Numbered from the stretch's first letter, positions 9,387 to 18,195 are shown. The stretch: DNA of 53,349 bases from an uncultured Pirellulaceae bacterium (GCA_938083195.1 CALKCK010000031.1:1-53349); one strand, 5' to 3'. Notes: a model not told the origin generated them from the sequence alone. Program-made: numbers and translations.

Positions 9387-10615
9387 TAAATAATTCCAGG
9401 TTGCGAGACGTCGATACCTTTGAGCTTCATCTTTAATTCTTCTTTGTTCGGAGCGACTTGGAATGCCGTTGGGCGGTCAATTAGCTCGTCGTCAATCAGG
9501 TTCTTCAAGCTCATTGTGAAGTCCTGCATGCCTTCCTCGGCACCGATGCGAATCGCATCGCTGAGGTTGTGATCTCGTTCCTCGAGGATCAGTTTTTTGA
9601 CGGTTGGATTAAACGTCATGATCTCACACGTCGGAACACGACCAACTTTGGGATTGATCGATTTGAGCAGCTTTTGTGCTACGATTGCTTTCATGTTCAT
9701 CGCAATGGCGCCACGAATCGCACCGTGCATCTCTTCCGAGAAAAGGTCGAGGATACGACCGATAGTAGAAGGAGCGGTGGATGCGTGAATGGTTCCAAAA
9801 ACGAGGTGGCCGGTTTCCGCAGCATGGATCGCGGTCATAAATGTTTCTTCATCTCGAAGCTCACCCACCAAAATAATATCTGGATCCTCACGCACAGCGT
9901 GCTTCATGCCGACACCAAAGTCCACAACGTCGATTCCAACTTCGCGTTGGTTGATCAGACACTTGTCGTCGGTGAAAACAAATTCAATAGGATCTTCGAG
10001 AGTTAAAATGTGTTTAGAATAAATGCGATTGATGTAATTCAGCATCGACGCAATGGTTGTACTTTTTCCCGAACCGGTAACTCCTGCCAATAAAATCATT
10101 CCCTGGTCAAAATGGCAAAGTGTTTCCATGGCCGGAGGAAGATAGAGACCTTCGAAGTCGGGGATGTGATTGTTAACGCGACGGGCAACTAATCCGATTT
10201 TGCCCAATTGCTTCAGCATGTTTACACGGAATCGCCAACTAACACCGTCGACGTCTACCGTATAAGCGAAGTCAGCTCCCCCTTCATGATCAAAAATATT
10301 TCGATTTCGTTCGTTCAACATAGGAAACAGCAGCCTCGCCATTTCTTCGACCTCAATGGGACCTCGATTGAGTTCCTTGAGTGTTCCGTTGACACGCACG
10401 ATCGGCGCTTTGCCGACTTTCATATGAAGGTCGGAGCCTTCTAGTTTTACAAGTGCACGAAAATATTTATCAACTGGTTTTTCAGTTTGCTTGACGACGA
10501 ACTGACCCACCATTCGCTCGATTGCTTCGTCCTCGCGTTCTTTAAGTGTTTTGCCGTTAGATTCTGAACCATTGGAATTTTCAGAAGTGGGAGCATTTTG
10601 TTTTGGCTTGGACAT
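9386..10615 (-). CDS. pilT: PilT-family twitching motility/retraction ATPase
   Basis: 409 residues with all ATPase elements intact: Walker A GVTGSGKST (178-186, Lys184), Asp box LTLEDPIEF (204-212), Walker B DPDIILVGELRD (244-255) and His box TGHLVFGTIHAST (268-280). An N-terminal PAS-like region carries SDLHMKVGKAPIVRVNG. PilT hexamers power retraction of type IV pili from the cytoplasmic face. It is the first gene of a minus-strand operon and its stop overlaps the start of the membrane-anchored pseudo-GspE. There are about 45 extra N-terminal residues rich in Ser/Asn/Glu. ATG start at 10615. No pilin, PilC/PilM or secretin genes are nearby, so the pilus it serves is encoded elsewhere or the role is different. 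Confidence 0.9.
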   Translation of the reverse strand: MSKPKQNAPTSENSNGSESNGKTLKEREDEAIERMVGQFVVKQTEKPVDKYFRALVKLEGSDLHMKVGKAPIVRVNGTLKELNRGPIEVEEMARLLFPMLNERNRNIFDHEGGADFAYTVDVDGVSWRFRVNMLKQLGKIGLVARRVNNHIPDFEGLYLPPAMETLCHFDQGMILLAGVTGSGKSTTIASMLNYINRIYSKHILTLEDPIEFVFTDDKCLINQREVGIDVVDFGVGMKHAVREDPDIILVGELRDEETFMTAIHAAETGHLVFGTIHASTAPSTIGRILDLFSEEMHGAIRGAIAMNMKAIVAQKLLKSINPKVGRVPTCEIMTFNPTVKKLILEERDHNLSDAIRIGAEEGMQDFTMSLKNLIDDELIDRPTAFQVAPNKEELKMKLKGIDVSQPGII

Positions 10616-11143
10616 CTAGATTTTCTCAATTAGGTAGGTCTGTCGGTCCAGCTGGGAATCCAGATCGACAGGTTCATGCTTTTACAGTTTATTGGAAAAC
10701 GCCCTGCAGAGGTAAATGTTTGCTATGTTTCCGCCGGAAAGTAGGTGAAAAATGAGCGATTCTCGTGGAACTCTCTTTTTTCTTTGACGAAACCACTAGC
10801 TAATCATAGCGTCTGAATCGTGGACTTTGGTGCAAATTGAAAACGATCCTTAACTTTAAGTTCGGTCGGGAAAATGGTCAACCAATCGTGCGTTTTTGAC
10901 GTTAAATCATTCGGTTTAACCGTTATCATCCGGTCGATATGCCAAGCAACGAGAAACAGAGATAAATTAGGTTTTTCCAAGATTTCCAAAGCCTCCTGGG
11001 TAGCTGATGCGACGTCCGCAACTGGTTTTGCACCGGTTGACCAGATTGAGGATGAGTTAACAATCATGTTCTTGAATTTATATTTAATCTCGGACTAATC
11101 GCTGGGCCTTCGTTTTGGCCTGACCTTTCAAAGAAGTAATCTC
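10616..11143. other. 528-base divergent spacer between pilT and prfB
   Basis: Apart from the doubtful short frame at 10804-11067 I see no gene here. It must hold the promoters for pilT (minus) and prfB (plus), but no clear -35/-10 or -24/-12 pair stands out. Confidence 0.5.
10804..11067 (-). pseudogene. possible remnant of a FIST-type sensor gene or small hypothetical protein
   Basis: An 87-codon frame. Its first 45 residues (SSSIWSTGAKPVADVASATQ, ALEILEKPNLSLFLVAW) resemble the start of FIST_N sensory domains, which typically read A-x-S-T-x-x-D-x-x-x-A-V-x-E, then a hydrophobic strand ending near HH. After that the similarity stops and the frame closes, whereas FIST proteins are several hundred residues long. 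It could be a decayed 5' fragment or an unrelated short ORF. It sits in the gap between divergent pilT and prfB. Confidence 0.25.
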
Positions 11144-12245
11144 ATGGACTCTGATCTTACCAACCGGTCACAAGCGATTATCGAGCGCATCACTCTGCTC
11201 CGAGACAGTCTTTGACTACGATTCCAAGTTAAAATCCATTGTCGATATCGAAGCTGAAATGGCGGCTCAGAATTTTTGGGATAATCAAGAATCTGCTCAG
11301 GAGACGGTAGGCCGACTGAAGTCCGTTAAAGCCGTGGTTGCGCCAATGACCGAACTCAGCAGTGCAGGAGAGGATCTCGAAGCACTAATTGAGATGGCGG
11401 CTGAAGATGAATCGATCGAGGGAGAGGTGCGATCGGAAATAAAATCACTCGAAAAGCAACTGGACTCTCTGGAACTCAAAGCGCTTTTAAATGGCCCCTA
11501 CGATACTGCAGGCGCGATTTTGACGATCCATGCGCGCGATGGGGGTACCGATGCGAACGACTGGGCTGAGATGATGCTCCGAATGTATGTTGCTTGGGCT
11601 CAAAAGAATGATTATCAAGTTATTGAGTTCGATCGAAACAACAATGACGAAGCAGGAATCAATAGTGCCTCAATTGCGATTCGCGGTCCGATGGCTTACG
11701 GCTATTTAAAAAGTGAGACGGGTCTCCACCGATTGGTCAGGATTAGCCCTTTTAATTCTGAGGGAAAACGTCAGACCAGTTTTGCGGCTGTCGATGTGTC
11801 GCCTGAGATCTCAGACAGTGTAGAAATTAGCATCGATGACAAAGATGTCCGAGTCGATACTTTTCGCGCAAGCGGTGCTGGCGGCCAACACGTTAACAAA
11901 ACCGACAGTGCGATTCGCTTGACACATATCCCAACCAATACGGTTGTGCAGTGCCAAAGTCAGCGAAGCCAGCACAAGAACCGAGATCAAGCTTGGAAGA
12001 TGTTGAGGGCACAACTTGCTCGAATAGAAGAAGAAAAACGCGAGGCAGAGGAAGCTGATAAATATGCCAATAAATCCCGAGTAGGATTCGGTTCACAGAT
12101 TAGAAATTATTTTCAACATCCAGATCAGCGAGTCAAAGATACCCGAACCGGATTTAGTATGGGCGATTTTCACAAAGTGCTTGACGGAGAGATTCAGGGG
12201 TTCTTGGATTCTCTATTGAATTGGCGGGCGAAAAACAATGGCTAA
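11144..12245 (+). CDS. prfB: peptide chain release factor 2, expressed by programmed +1 frameshift
   Basis: Recognises UGA and UAA stop codons and triggers peptide release. ATG 11144 opens 23 codons that end in CTT TGA C (11210-11216), the classical RF2 autoregulatory site. A +1 slip continues with GAC TAC GAT and yields 366 residues (join 11144-11212 and 11214-12245), matching the usual RF2 length of about 365. The tripeptide anticodon SPF (about 201-203) and catalytic GGQ (about 246-248, in SGAGGQHVNKTDSAIR) are present. Upstream of the slip site the bases are CGAGACAGT, a much weaker internal Shine-Dalgarno than the AGGGGG of E. coli. A caller without frameshift handling would start the gene falsely at 11259. 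Confidence 0.97.
11207..11216 (+). promoter_or_regulatory. prfB programmed +1 frameshift site
   Basis: AGT CTT TGA C: the slippery CUU codon, an in-frame UGA at 11213-11215 and the C that makes UGA-C a poorly terminating context. When RF2 is scarce the ribosome pauses at UGA, slips +1 and makes full-length RF2; this negative feedback is established for the family. The sequence is a perfect match at the core heptamer. Confidence 0.95.
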
Positions 12246-12452
12246 CGCAAACTGTAAAAGCTATCCTCGCGACTGAATCTTTTAAATTATTTAAACCGAC
12301 AGACGGCTCTGGTGGTTCGGATGCAGGTTAATCGCAATGACGATCGCCGGGCACATCGACTATGTTTGTCGACTGGGAGCCCTGTGCCGTCTTGAAGGAA
12401 CCGCAGATCAGATAGGGCACCTAGTCCGCCGCTTCAAAATGTTGATTGTCAT

Positions 12453-12866
12453 GTGTTGCCAGATGGCGACGTAATATGGTGCATTGGAATGGCTGGTTCG
12501 AGTCACTGGTCAGCTTCGTTTTCTATCGAGGCAGATGAAAATGGATTAATCAAATCCGACATTGCATGTCTGACGAAAAAGCTAATTAGTGACCGGTTCC
12601 CCGATTCGAACAATCAATTGGCCGCGGATGTGAGACCCACGCTCTTTAGTAGAGCCCGAGCAGAATTAGATACTGGCAGTGACGTAATTGTTGTTATCAA
12701 AGCGATTGCGGGCGATGAGTTTTCAACCATCGAGGATGGCATTTTTCGCGTCGCGCCATTGAAAGCCGCTGGGAATTTTAAATCGAAGTTCGTTAGGCAA
12801 GCGTCACTATCGGGTAAGCGCCACCACCGAGTAAGCCATACCACCGAGCAATGTTTTAGACGGTAA
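12453..12866 (+). CDS. hypothetical protein, possibly the 3' part of an interrupted gene
   Basis: A GTG-initiated frame of 137 codons with plausible protein character in its first 110 residues (VLPDGDVIWCIGMAGSSHWS, DSNNQLAADVRPTLFSRA, DVIVVIKAIAGDEFSTIEDG). No family is recognised. The same frame is open upstream to ATG 12321 apart from one TGA at 12393-12395, and the extra sequence (MQVNRNDDRRAHRLCLSTGS before the stop, PPLQNVDCHV after it) reads like coding sequence. An ancestral gene 12321-12866 with a nonsense mutation is therefore possible. The last 25 residues are basic and look non-native. Its 3' end overlaps the convergent TPR gene by 11 bases. Confidence 0.4.
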   Translation: MLPDGDVIWCIGMAGSSHWSASFSIEADENGLIKSDIACLTKKLISDRFPDSNNQLAADVRPTLFSRARAELDTGSDVIVVIKAIAGDEFSTIEDGIFRVAPLKAAGNFKSKFVRQASLSGKRHHRVSHTTEQCFRR

Positions 12867-13431
12867 GCGTTGTGACGTCGGCAAATCTCGGGTTGTCTCG
12901 GATGGAATCGAAATCGGATTCAGAGGCAATTCTCGCCAGGTAATCCGGATTCAGGTTTAACGCAAATGTCAGGTGCATTAAAGCGTCGTCGATTCGCTGG
13001 TTTAAAGCACAGTAACAGGCAAGGTTGTAATGACTGATGCTGCTTTCGGAATTCAGTTCGACAGCGGTTTGCATGACTTCAACAGCTCGGTCGATTTGTT
13101 GTGTTCGCTTGCAGCACCATGCCAGTGCGAGACAGGTGTGAAGGTTTTCGCCATCGATCCTGTGAGACTGCTCAAAAAAAGTAATGGCTAAACGCGGCCG
13201 CTGAGCGATCCGATGAGCCTGGCCCTTCAAGAACAAAACATACGGCTTGTGGCCTGACGGTCGGATTACCTTATTTAAACAACACAGGGCAAGATCCACT
13301 AACTGTTTCTTTAAATCTAAATCGAGACTACACGAGCCTTCCAGCGCCGTTGCAAGTTCTAGATAGCCTTCTGCCGCCAAGATATTTTTTTGGCGTTGAG
13401 CTTGTTTGCGGTTCAAAGTTTTTTCCGTCAT
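12856..13431 (-). CDS. tetratricopeptide-repeat protein
   Basis: 191 residues. At least three TPR-like helical hairpins are visible, e.g. YVLFLKGQAHRIAQRPRLAI, TCLALAWCCKRTQQIDRAVE and SHYNLACYCALNQRIDDALM. A C-terminal FDSIRDNPRF signature is common at the end of such proteins. TPRs mediate protein-protein contacts; the partner is unknown and there is no signal peptide. ATG 13431 is preferred to the in-frame TTG at 13437. It is convergent with the preceding hypothetical gene. Confidence 0.7.
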   Translation of the reverse strand: MTEKTLNRKQAQRQKNILAAEGYLELATALEGSCSLDLDLKKQLVDLALCCLNKVIRPSGHKPYVLFLKGQAHRIAQRPRLAITFFEQSHRIDGENLHTCLALAWCCKRTQQIDRAVEVMQTAVELNSESSISHYNLACYCALNQRIDDALMHLTFALNLNPDYLARIASESDFDSIRDNPRFADVTTLTV

Positions 13432-13510
13432 GACCAACTACAGATTGTTTAGCGGTAGTGCGAAATCACGTTAACGATTCACTCTAGCCGAATCTCTCAC
13501 GCTAAGAGTT

Positions 13511-13536
13511 TACCTTGGCGGATTCCAGTCAAGGTA
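13511..13536. repeat. inverted repeat with 7-bp perfect arms
   Basis: TACCTTG (13511-13517) and CAAGGTA (13530-13536) are separated by 12 bases. It is upstream of the TPR gene (minus) and about 300 bases upstream of the small membrane protein gene (plus). It could be an operator; no T-run makes it a terminator. Confidence 0.35.
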
Positions 13537-13745
13537 AGAAAGCAAAAATTTATTGCGCTACTTACCTTCGCAAGCACCTAAAACCGCAATGATTGTTACG
13601 ACAATCGAATCCATTGAAAACATATTACCGGTAGCTTGCCGTGGAATGAGGTCTTTGGTCACCATTCGCGAGACACGTGGTTTTTCGACAACACCAACCC
13701 TTCAAAAACATCTCTGAAATGCGGGACTTTCTTGATTTTTAGCCG

Positions 13746-13760
13746 TGGCATACGGTTTGC
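13746..13760 (+). promoter_or_regulatory. sigma-54 (-24/-12) type promoter candidate
   Basis: TGGCA-N6-TTGC with the GG and GC doublets spaced exactly as in the sigma-54 consensus TGGCACG-N4-TTGC. It points into the gene at 13833 and would start transcription near 13772, about 60 bases before the ATG. Two sigma-54 activators are encoded in the same window. A match of this quality is expected by chance roughly once in a sequence of this size, so location is the main support. Confidence 0.45.
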
Positions 13761-13832
13761 GAAGGTCTGACCCATGTAGCCAGCAAATTGGGAATGCTGA
13801 CTTTTGAAAAGACCTCAGAGCTCGGAACTGAA

Positions 13833-14198
13833 ATGTTTTATCCTCGACGTTTATTATTATCACTTGTCATCGCAGCAGGGGCAGTTTTTAGCAACGTAGT
13901 TCTTCCAAATGGCGTGTCAGCATTCACCCCCCCGGTTCAACTGAGTCAATCGGCTCGGTTGAGCCTGGGTTTTTTGACGCGCCAGCCAGATTCAATCGAC
14001 ACTTGGATTTCCCTAGAAGCGATGACCGCATTTGACACTTGGCAGTGGTCAATTGATTTTACGCAAGTTCACCCATTTGTATGGGCGGGAATTGTACTCT
14101 TTGCCGTTTTGATCGCGATGATTTTGGCTTCGAGCGATCGAGAGATCGCTCAACTATTTCGCAAAGAACCAACCGAGTCGGTTCATTCTAAAAAATAA
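13833..14198 (+). CDS. small exported membrane protein of unknown function
   Basis: 121 residues. It begins MFYPRRLLLSLVIAAGAVFS, a good signal sequence or first membrane anchor, probably processed near VSA-F. A polar middle follows, and a second hydrophobic segment near the C-terminus (FVWAGIVLFAVLIAMILASS) ends in a charged cytoplasmic tail (SSDREIAQLFRKEP). The frame could begin at ATG 13794 or TTG 13788, but a GGAACTGA-like ribosome site precedes ATG 13833 and the signal sequence starts there. No family is recognised. It is preceded by the sigma-54-like promoter and is convergent with glyA. Confidence 0.6.
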   Translation: MFYPRRLLLSLVIAAGAVFSNVVLPNGVSAFTPPVQLSQSARLSLGFLTRQPDSIDTWISLEAMTAFDTWQWSIDFTQVHPFVWAGIVLFAVLIAMILASSDREIAQLFRKEPTESVHSKK

Positions 14199-14219
14199 CT
14201 TAGCATCCCATATCGCACG

Positions 14220-15476
14220 TTAAACCGCCGCTTCAGCCTCGGCTGCGGGAACTGGGAAATGCTGACAAAGCTCTTTGACATTTCCTCGAATAGATTCGAG
14301 TTTTGAGGTGTCTTCGTGGTGGCTGAGGGCCTCGACAATCCATTGGCCGACCTGCTTCATTTGTTCTATACCCATGCCGCGAGTCGTTAAAGCGGGAGTG
14401 CCAATTCGAACTCCGCTCGGATCCATCGGTTTCCTCTGGTCGTACGGGATCATGTTTTTGTTAACAGTAATTCCGCAGGCGCCTAAGGTGTTTTCAGCAA
14501 TCGTACCACCTATTCCTTTTGCCGTGACATCGACAAGAACGAGGTGGTTGTCGGTTCCTCCGCTGACAAGAGAAAGGCCTCCTGATTGTAGAGTTTCAGC
14601 GAGAGCCTTGGCGTTTGCTTTTACCGATTTCGCATAGACTTTGAAATCGGGTTGGAGAGCTTCTCGGAAGCAAGTGGCTTTGCCGGCGACTACGTGCATC
14701 AAAGGCCCTCCCTGCATTCCCGGGAAAACACTTGAGTTGATTTTTTTTGCATATTTCTTTTTACATAATACTAGTCCACCTCTTGGGCCGCGAAGCGTCT
14801 TGTGAGTTGTGGTTGTCACAAAGTCGGCGACTGGAACTGGGTCATCGTGTTCGCCACCAGCGACCAAGCCGGCATAGTGTGCCATGTCAACAAATAGCAT
14901 TGCGCCAACATCGTCGGCAATTTCTTTGAATCTTTCGTGAGGAATTTGTCGTGGATAGGCACTAGCTCCAGCCACAATCATTTTTGGTTTATGTTCTTTT
15001 GCTAGAGCAGCTATTTGATCAAAATCAATTAAATGAGTGTCGCGGCAGACACCATAATTAATAAAGTTGTACAGCTTCCCAGAGAGGTTAAGACGCATTC
15101 CGTGGGTTAAGTGCCCTCCATGGGCAAGATCTAAACCTAGAACGGTGTCGCCAACTTCTAGGGCCGTGAGATAAACAGCTTGGTTAGCTTGTGAACCCGA
15201 ATGGGGTTGAACGTTGGCAAATTCTGCCCCGAATAACTCTTTCGCTCGGTCACGGGCAAGGTTCTCGGTTACGTCGACATGTTCACAACCGCCATAATAG
15301 CGACGGCCGGGATAACCTTCGGCGTATTTGTTCGTCAATACACTTCCAACAGCTTCCATAACGGCAAGGCTGGTGTAATTTTCGCTGGCAATCATCTCAA
15401 GTTCGTCTTTTTGACGAATCGACTCGTCGTGGATCGTTTGCCAAAGCTCAGGATCTTGCGATTGAAGAATATTCAT
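14220..15476 (-). CDS. glyA: serine hydroxymethyltransferase
   Basis: PLP enzyme that converts serine and tetrahydrofolate to glycine and 5,10-methylene-THF, the main source of one-carbon units. It has 418 residues, the normal length. Family blocks are intact: [13 protein letters not shown] at the N-terminus, [20 protein letters not shown], and the PLP lysine in [14 protein letters not shown]. The C-terminal region has the usual [18 protein letters not shown] start at 15476. It is a single gene followed by a convergent neighbour; no glycine riboswitch is visible upstream. Confidence 0.97.
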   Translation of the reverse strand: MNILQSQDPELWQTIHDESIRQKDELEMIASENYTSLAVMEAVGSVLTNKYAEGYPGRRYYGGCEHVDVTENLARDRAKELFGAEFANVQPHSGSQANQAVYLTALEVGDTVLGLDLAHGGHLTHGMRLNLSGKLYNFINYGVCRDTHLIDFDQIAALAKEHKPKMIVAGASAYPRQIPHERFKEIADDVGAMLFVDMAHYAGLVAGGEHDDPVPVADFVTTTTHKTLRGPRGGLVLCKKKYAKKINSSVFPGMQGGPLMHVVAGKATCFREALQPDFKVYAKSVKANAKALAETLQSGGLSLVSGGTDNHLVLVDVTAKGIGGTIAENTLGACGITVNKNMIPYDQRKPMDPSGVRIGTPALTTRGMGIEQMKQVGQWIVEALSHHEDTSKLESIRGNVKELCQHFPVPAAEAEAAV

Positions 15477-15540
15477 TAAGTTGCTTGTTGGTTACGAGGA
15501 AAAATAATGGAATGGATGCTCGGCGAGCCGATGGATGTCT

Positions 15541-16992
15541 CTATTCTAGTTTTTCAATGACGACTTCCAAGGCGCCCTGATTATCATCTAAAAAAGCAGG
15601 CGATTCGTTGATCCGAAAACAAAGAACACCGTTCGTCGGTGCGGTGATCACCCCACTTATTCCAACGTCGAGGGGGTTAAGCAATCCCTTGACCTGTTGT
15701 TCTGCTGTTTTTGCCTCAAGGTCTAAAATGCCAACTTGTAATCGTCCCAAAGGACGCCCAAGGTGGTACTGAATGGTAATTCCATTGGGTTGGCATTTCC
15801 AAGGCGTACTCGGGTTGGACTGTCCGACTACGAATTCACCGCTGCTTTCAATGCGAAAACGTTCTCCTTGTTGAACTTTTTGTTCGGTTACTTGCCAACT
15901 TCTCTCCGCAGAAATTTGGAATTTGGTTCGCTGAGAGCCGAATCGACCACCGGATAGACTGGCCTCGGATAAACATCCGCGGGCGATTGAATAACCGTAA
16001 TCCATCTCGTTGATAAACAGTAGCCAATCTCGTTTCAATACGTCTAAGTTGCTTTCAATCAAGTCGAGGAATTCCCGATTGAAACGATCTTCATCCAGTT
16101 TTGCCATTTCAGGCAGTTTTGAAAATGTCTGTTTTGTTTTTGGATGATTTTGAAAGAACTCACAACCAGCCCAAGCCCAAGCGTAATATCGAACATCGTT
16201 AAATCCAGCGGGAGGGATATTTACTACGTCTTCAAGGGTGAGTTCGTTCTCGGTATTTCGCTCGTCGCGGATTCGCTTGACTCGCCCCCAATACTCAGCC
16301 TCCTCGCGATTTCTCAATCGGTGATTTAGTTGTAGCTGATCATTGTTCCATTGATGGACTCCAAGCAATTCAGCCATTCCTTCGCTATACCATGCCGGTC
16401 CGTGTCCACGGAGAAACCAGAGCATAAAACCGTGGGTGCCCTCGTGGAGGAGCAAATGACGCGTATAGTAATTTCCGGGTTGGAGGTAAAGCCAAAAATT
16501 ATGTCGTCGTTGGAATCCCGCTTTGAAATTTGGCAGGTCGTCTGGCATTAATCCGGCACGCTGAAATAGCGTTGGGTTGGCTCTGTCGGCAATCAAAAAG
16601 GCTCTCATTTTCCAAGATTCGGCGGACTCCACTGAAAGACCAAAATAGCTGCACCACTGGGAGACTGCTTGATCAAAAGCGGATACCAACTCGTTAATCT
16701 TCTGTTCATCTCGGACGTCAGTATAAAGATCAATGTGGGTGCCCGAAACTTTTTGAATCCCGGCAGCTTTTACCAGGGTATCGTCAATAGAGAACGTGTC
16801 GGAAACTTGCGGGTTGATTTTCTTCATCCCCTCCCGCCAGTCATCCTGACCCAAGGTAGAACTGACAAACAGCACTGCAATTAGGATTCCAATGGTAAAT
16901 TTGCAAACCTGCGGTTGTGCTAGTGCCAATGAAAAGTTTTTGTTCATTGGGTTAGCAAATGTCATCAGATATAATTTGCGAATAGAGATCAT
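15541..16992 (-). CDS. secreted gluzincin-like metallopeptidase with a LecA-like C-terminal domain
   Basis: 483 residues (or 468 from the inner ATG at 16947, where the signal sequence really begins: KFTIGILIAVLFVSSTLGQ). The middle carries HEGTH (183-187), the HExxH zinc site, with a likely third ligand Glu204 in WYSEGMAEL, the Peptidase-MA/gluzincin spacing. The C-terminal 110 residues resemble PA-IL (LecA)-like beta domains: RFRIESSGEFVVG, GRPLGRLQVGI and GVLCFRINESPAFLDDNQGALEV. This suggests an exported peptidase or peptidase-derived protein with a carbohydrate-binding end. Activity and substrate are unknown. It is divergent from the solute-binding lipoprotein gene 10 bases away by the first start choice. 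Confidence 0.65.
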   Translation of the reverse strand: MISIRKLYLMTFANPMNKNFSLALAQPQVCKFTIGILIAVLFVSSTLGQDDWREGMKKINPQVSDTFSIDDTLVKAAGIQKVSGTHIDLYTDVRDEQKINELVSAFDQAVSQWCSYFGLSVESAESWKMRAFLIADRANPTLFQRAGLMPDDLPNFKAGFQRRHNFWLYLQPGNYYTRHLLLHEGTHGFMLWFLRGHGPAWYSEGMAELLGVHQWNNDQLQLNHRLRNREEAEYWGRVKRIRDERNTENELTLEDVVNIPPAGFNDVRYYAWAWAGCEFFQNHPKTKQTFSKLPEMAKLDEDRFNREFLDLIESNLDVLKRDWLLFINEMDYGYSIARGCLSEASLSGGRFGSQRTKFQISAERSWQVTEQKVQQGERFRIESSGEFVVGQSNPSTPWKCQPNGITIQYHLGRPLGRLQVGILDLEAKTAEQQVKGLLNPLDVGISGVITAPTNGVLCFRINESPAFLDDNQGALEVVIEKLE

Positions 16993-17068
16993 TTAAGTCC
17001 GGTTGTTGACGAGATTATTTCGGCGAAATGAAACGCACTGTATCGTAACGAAAAGCGGAGAGTTTCGA

Positions 17069-18151
17069 ATGAAGAAAATAGAGGGTACTAAAATTAAAGC
17101 TTCTTTTGCAAATCAAAATCCCTGTTTTTATCGGTTTACTGTCTTCTTCTGCGGTGCCTTGATTTGTCTCTGTGCGGGCTGTATTCCTCAAACAGACAAT
17201 GAAGTCGTCGTCTATTCAGCGTTGGACCGAGAGTTTGCCGAGCCTATTTTAAATCGCGTTGGTCCAGAATTGGATCTGCGTGTGTTGCCTAAATTTGACC
17301 AAGAATCCAATAAAACAGTTGGATTGGTGACTGAAATTATTCAAAGCAAATCGCGGCCTCAAGCGGATGTTTTTTGGAATAATGAAATACTCCATACGTT
17401 GCGATTACAAAAAATGGGATTGTTAGAGGTTTACCGCAGTCCTGCTGCTGAAGTATTTCCGTCCCAGTACATCTCCTCTCGTGATCAGTGGCACGGTTTT
17501 GCCGCTCGGGCTCGTGTGTTGATTGTTAATACCAACTTGATTAACAATCCGAATCAAATGCCGGATTCCATATACGATTTAGCGGATCCGAAATGGAAAA
17601 ATAAATGCGCTATCGCGCGACCCTTGTTTGGAACCACAGCAACCCATGCGGCCGTGCTGTTTGCAACATTGGGCGAAGCCGATGCCGTCGACTTGTTGAC
17701 TAAAATTGCAAATAATGCGGTGGTCGAGGGTGGAAATAAGCAGGTCGCGATCAAGGTGGCCCGTGGAGAATACGCGTTCGGGTTGACCGATACTGATGAC
17801 GCCATGATCGAGCTTAACAAAGCCAACCCAGTAGCAATTGTGTTTCCCGATCAAAAGTCTGACCAAATGGGGGCTTTGTTAATCCCAAATACACTCTCAA
17901 TTATCAAAAATGGCCCTAACCCACTACGGGCTCGGATGTTAGTCGATCGACTATTGGAAGCTGATGTCGAAGAGGAGTTGGCGCGGAGCCAAAGCGCACA
18001 AATTCCCCTAAACCGGTCAATTACGACGAAGTCTCCGGCAGTTCCAGATTCGCTATCTCTCAAAATTATGCAGGTTGATTTTGAGCGAGCAGCAGAGCAA
18101 TGGGATCAAGCGACGAAAATATTAACTCGTCTGTTTCCTACTGGAAGTTGA
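17069..18151 (+). CDS. iron(III)-type ABC transporter substrate-binding lipoprotein
   Basis: 360 residues. A long N-terminus leads to a lipobox (GALICLCAGC), so the mature protein is a lipid-anchored binding protein. The mature start EVVVYSALDREFAEPIL is typical of the Fbp/FutA ferric-ion family. Further matches are SRPQADVFWNNEILHTLRLQ, the GFAARARVLIVNTNLI strand and GLTDTDDAMIELNKA. The usual iron-ligand tyrosines cannot be assigned with certainty. The frame is open to a TTG at 17003, but ATG 17069 has a GGAG site 9 bases upstream. No permease or ATPase genes follow; a terminator does, so the transporter partners are encoded elsewhere. Confidence 0.78.
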   Translation: MKKIEGTKIKASFANQNPCFYRFTVFFCGALICLCAGCIPQTDNEVVVYSALDREFAEPILNRVGPELDLRVLPKFDQESNKTVGLVTEIIQSKSRPQADVFWNNEILHTLRLQKMGLLEVYRSPAAEVFPSQYISSRDQWHGFAARARVLIVNTNLINNPNQMPDSIYDLADPKWKNKCAIARPLFGTTATHAAVLFATLGEADAVDLLTKIANNAVVEGGNKQVAIKVARGEYAFGLTDTDDAMIELNKANPVAIVFPDQKSDQMGALLIPNTLSIIKNGPNPLRARMLVDRLLEADVEEELARSQSAQIPLNRSITTKSPAVPDSLSLKIMQVDFERAAEQWDQATKILTRLFPTGS

Positions 18152-18195
18152 TTGTTCAGTTGTTTAATTAATCGCGCCGGTACTCCAATAAAAAA

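Larger units (their letters stand above)
13432..13832. other. about 400 bases without a convincing gene
   Basis: It holds an inverted repeat (13511-13536) and a sigma-54-like promoter (13746-13760) ahead of the small membrane protein gene. No other coding frame is supported, although the frame of the downstream gene is open back to a TTG at 13788. Confidence 0.5.

Noticed and set aside
12490..12510. GGTTCGAGTC, resembling a tRNA T-loop
   Set aside because: No acceptor, D or anticodon arms can be folded around it and it is inside a coding frame.
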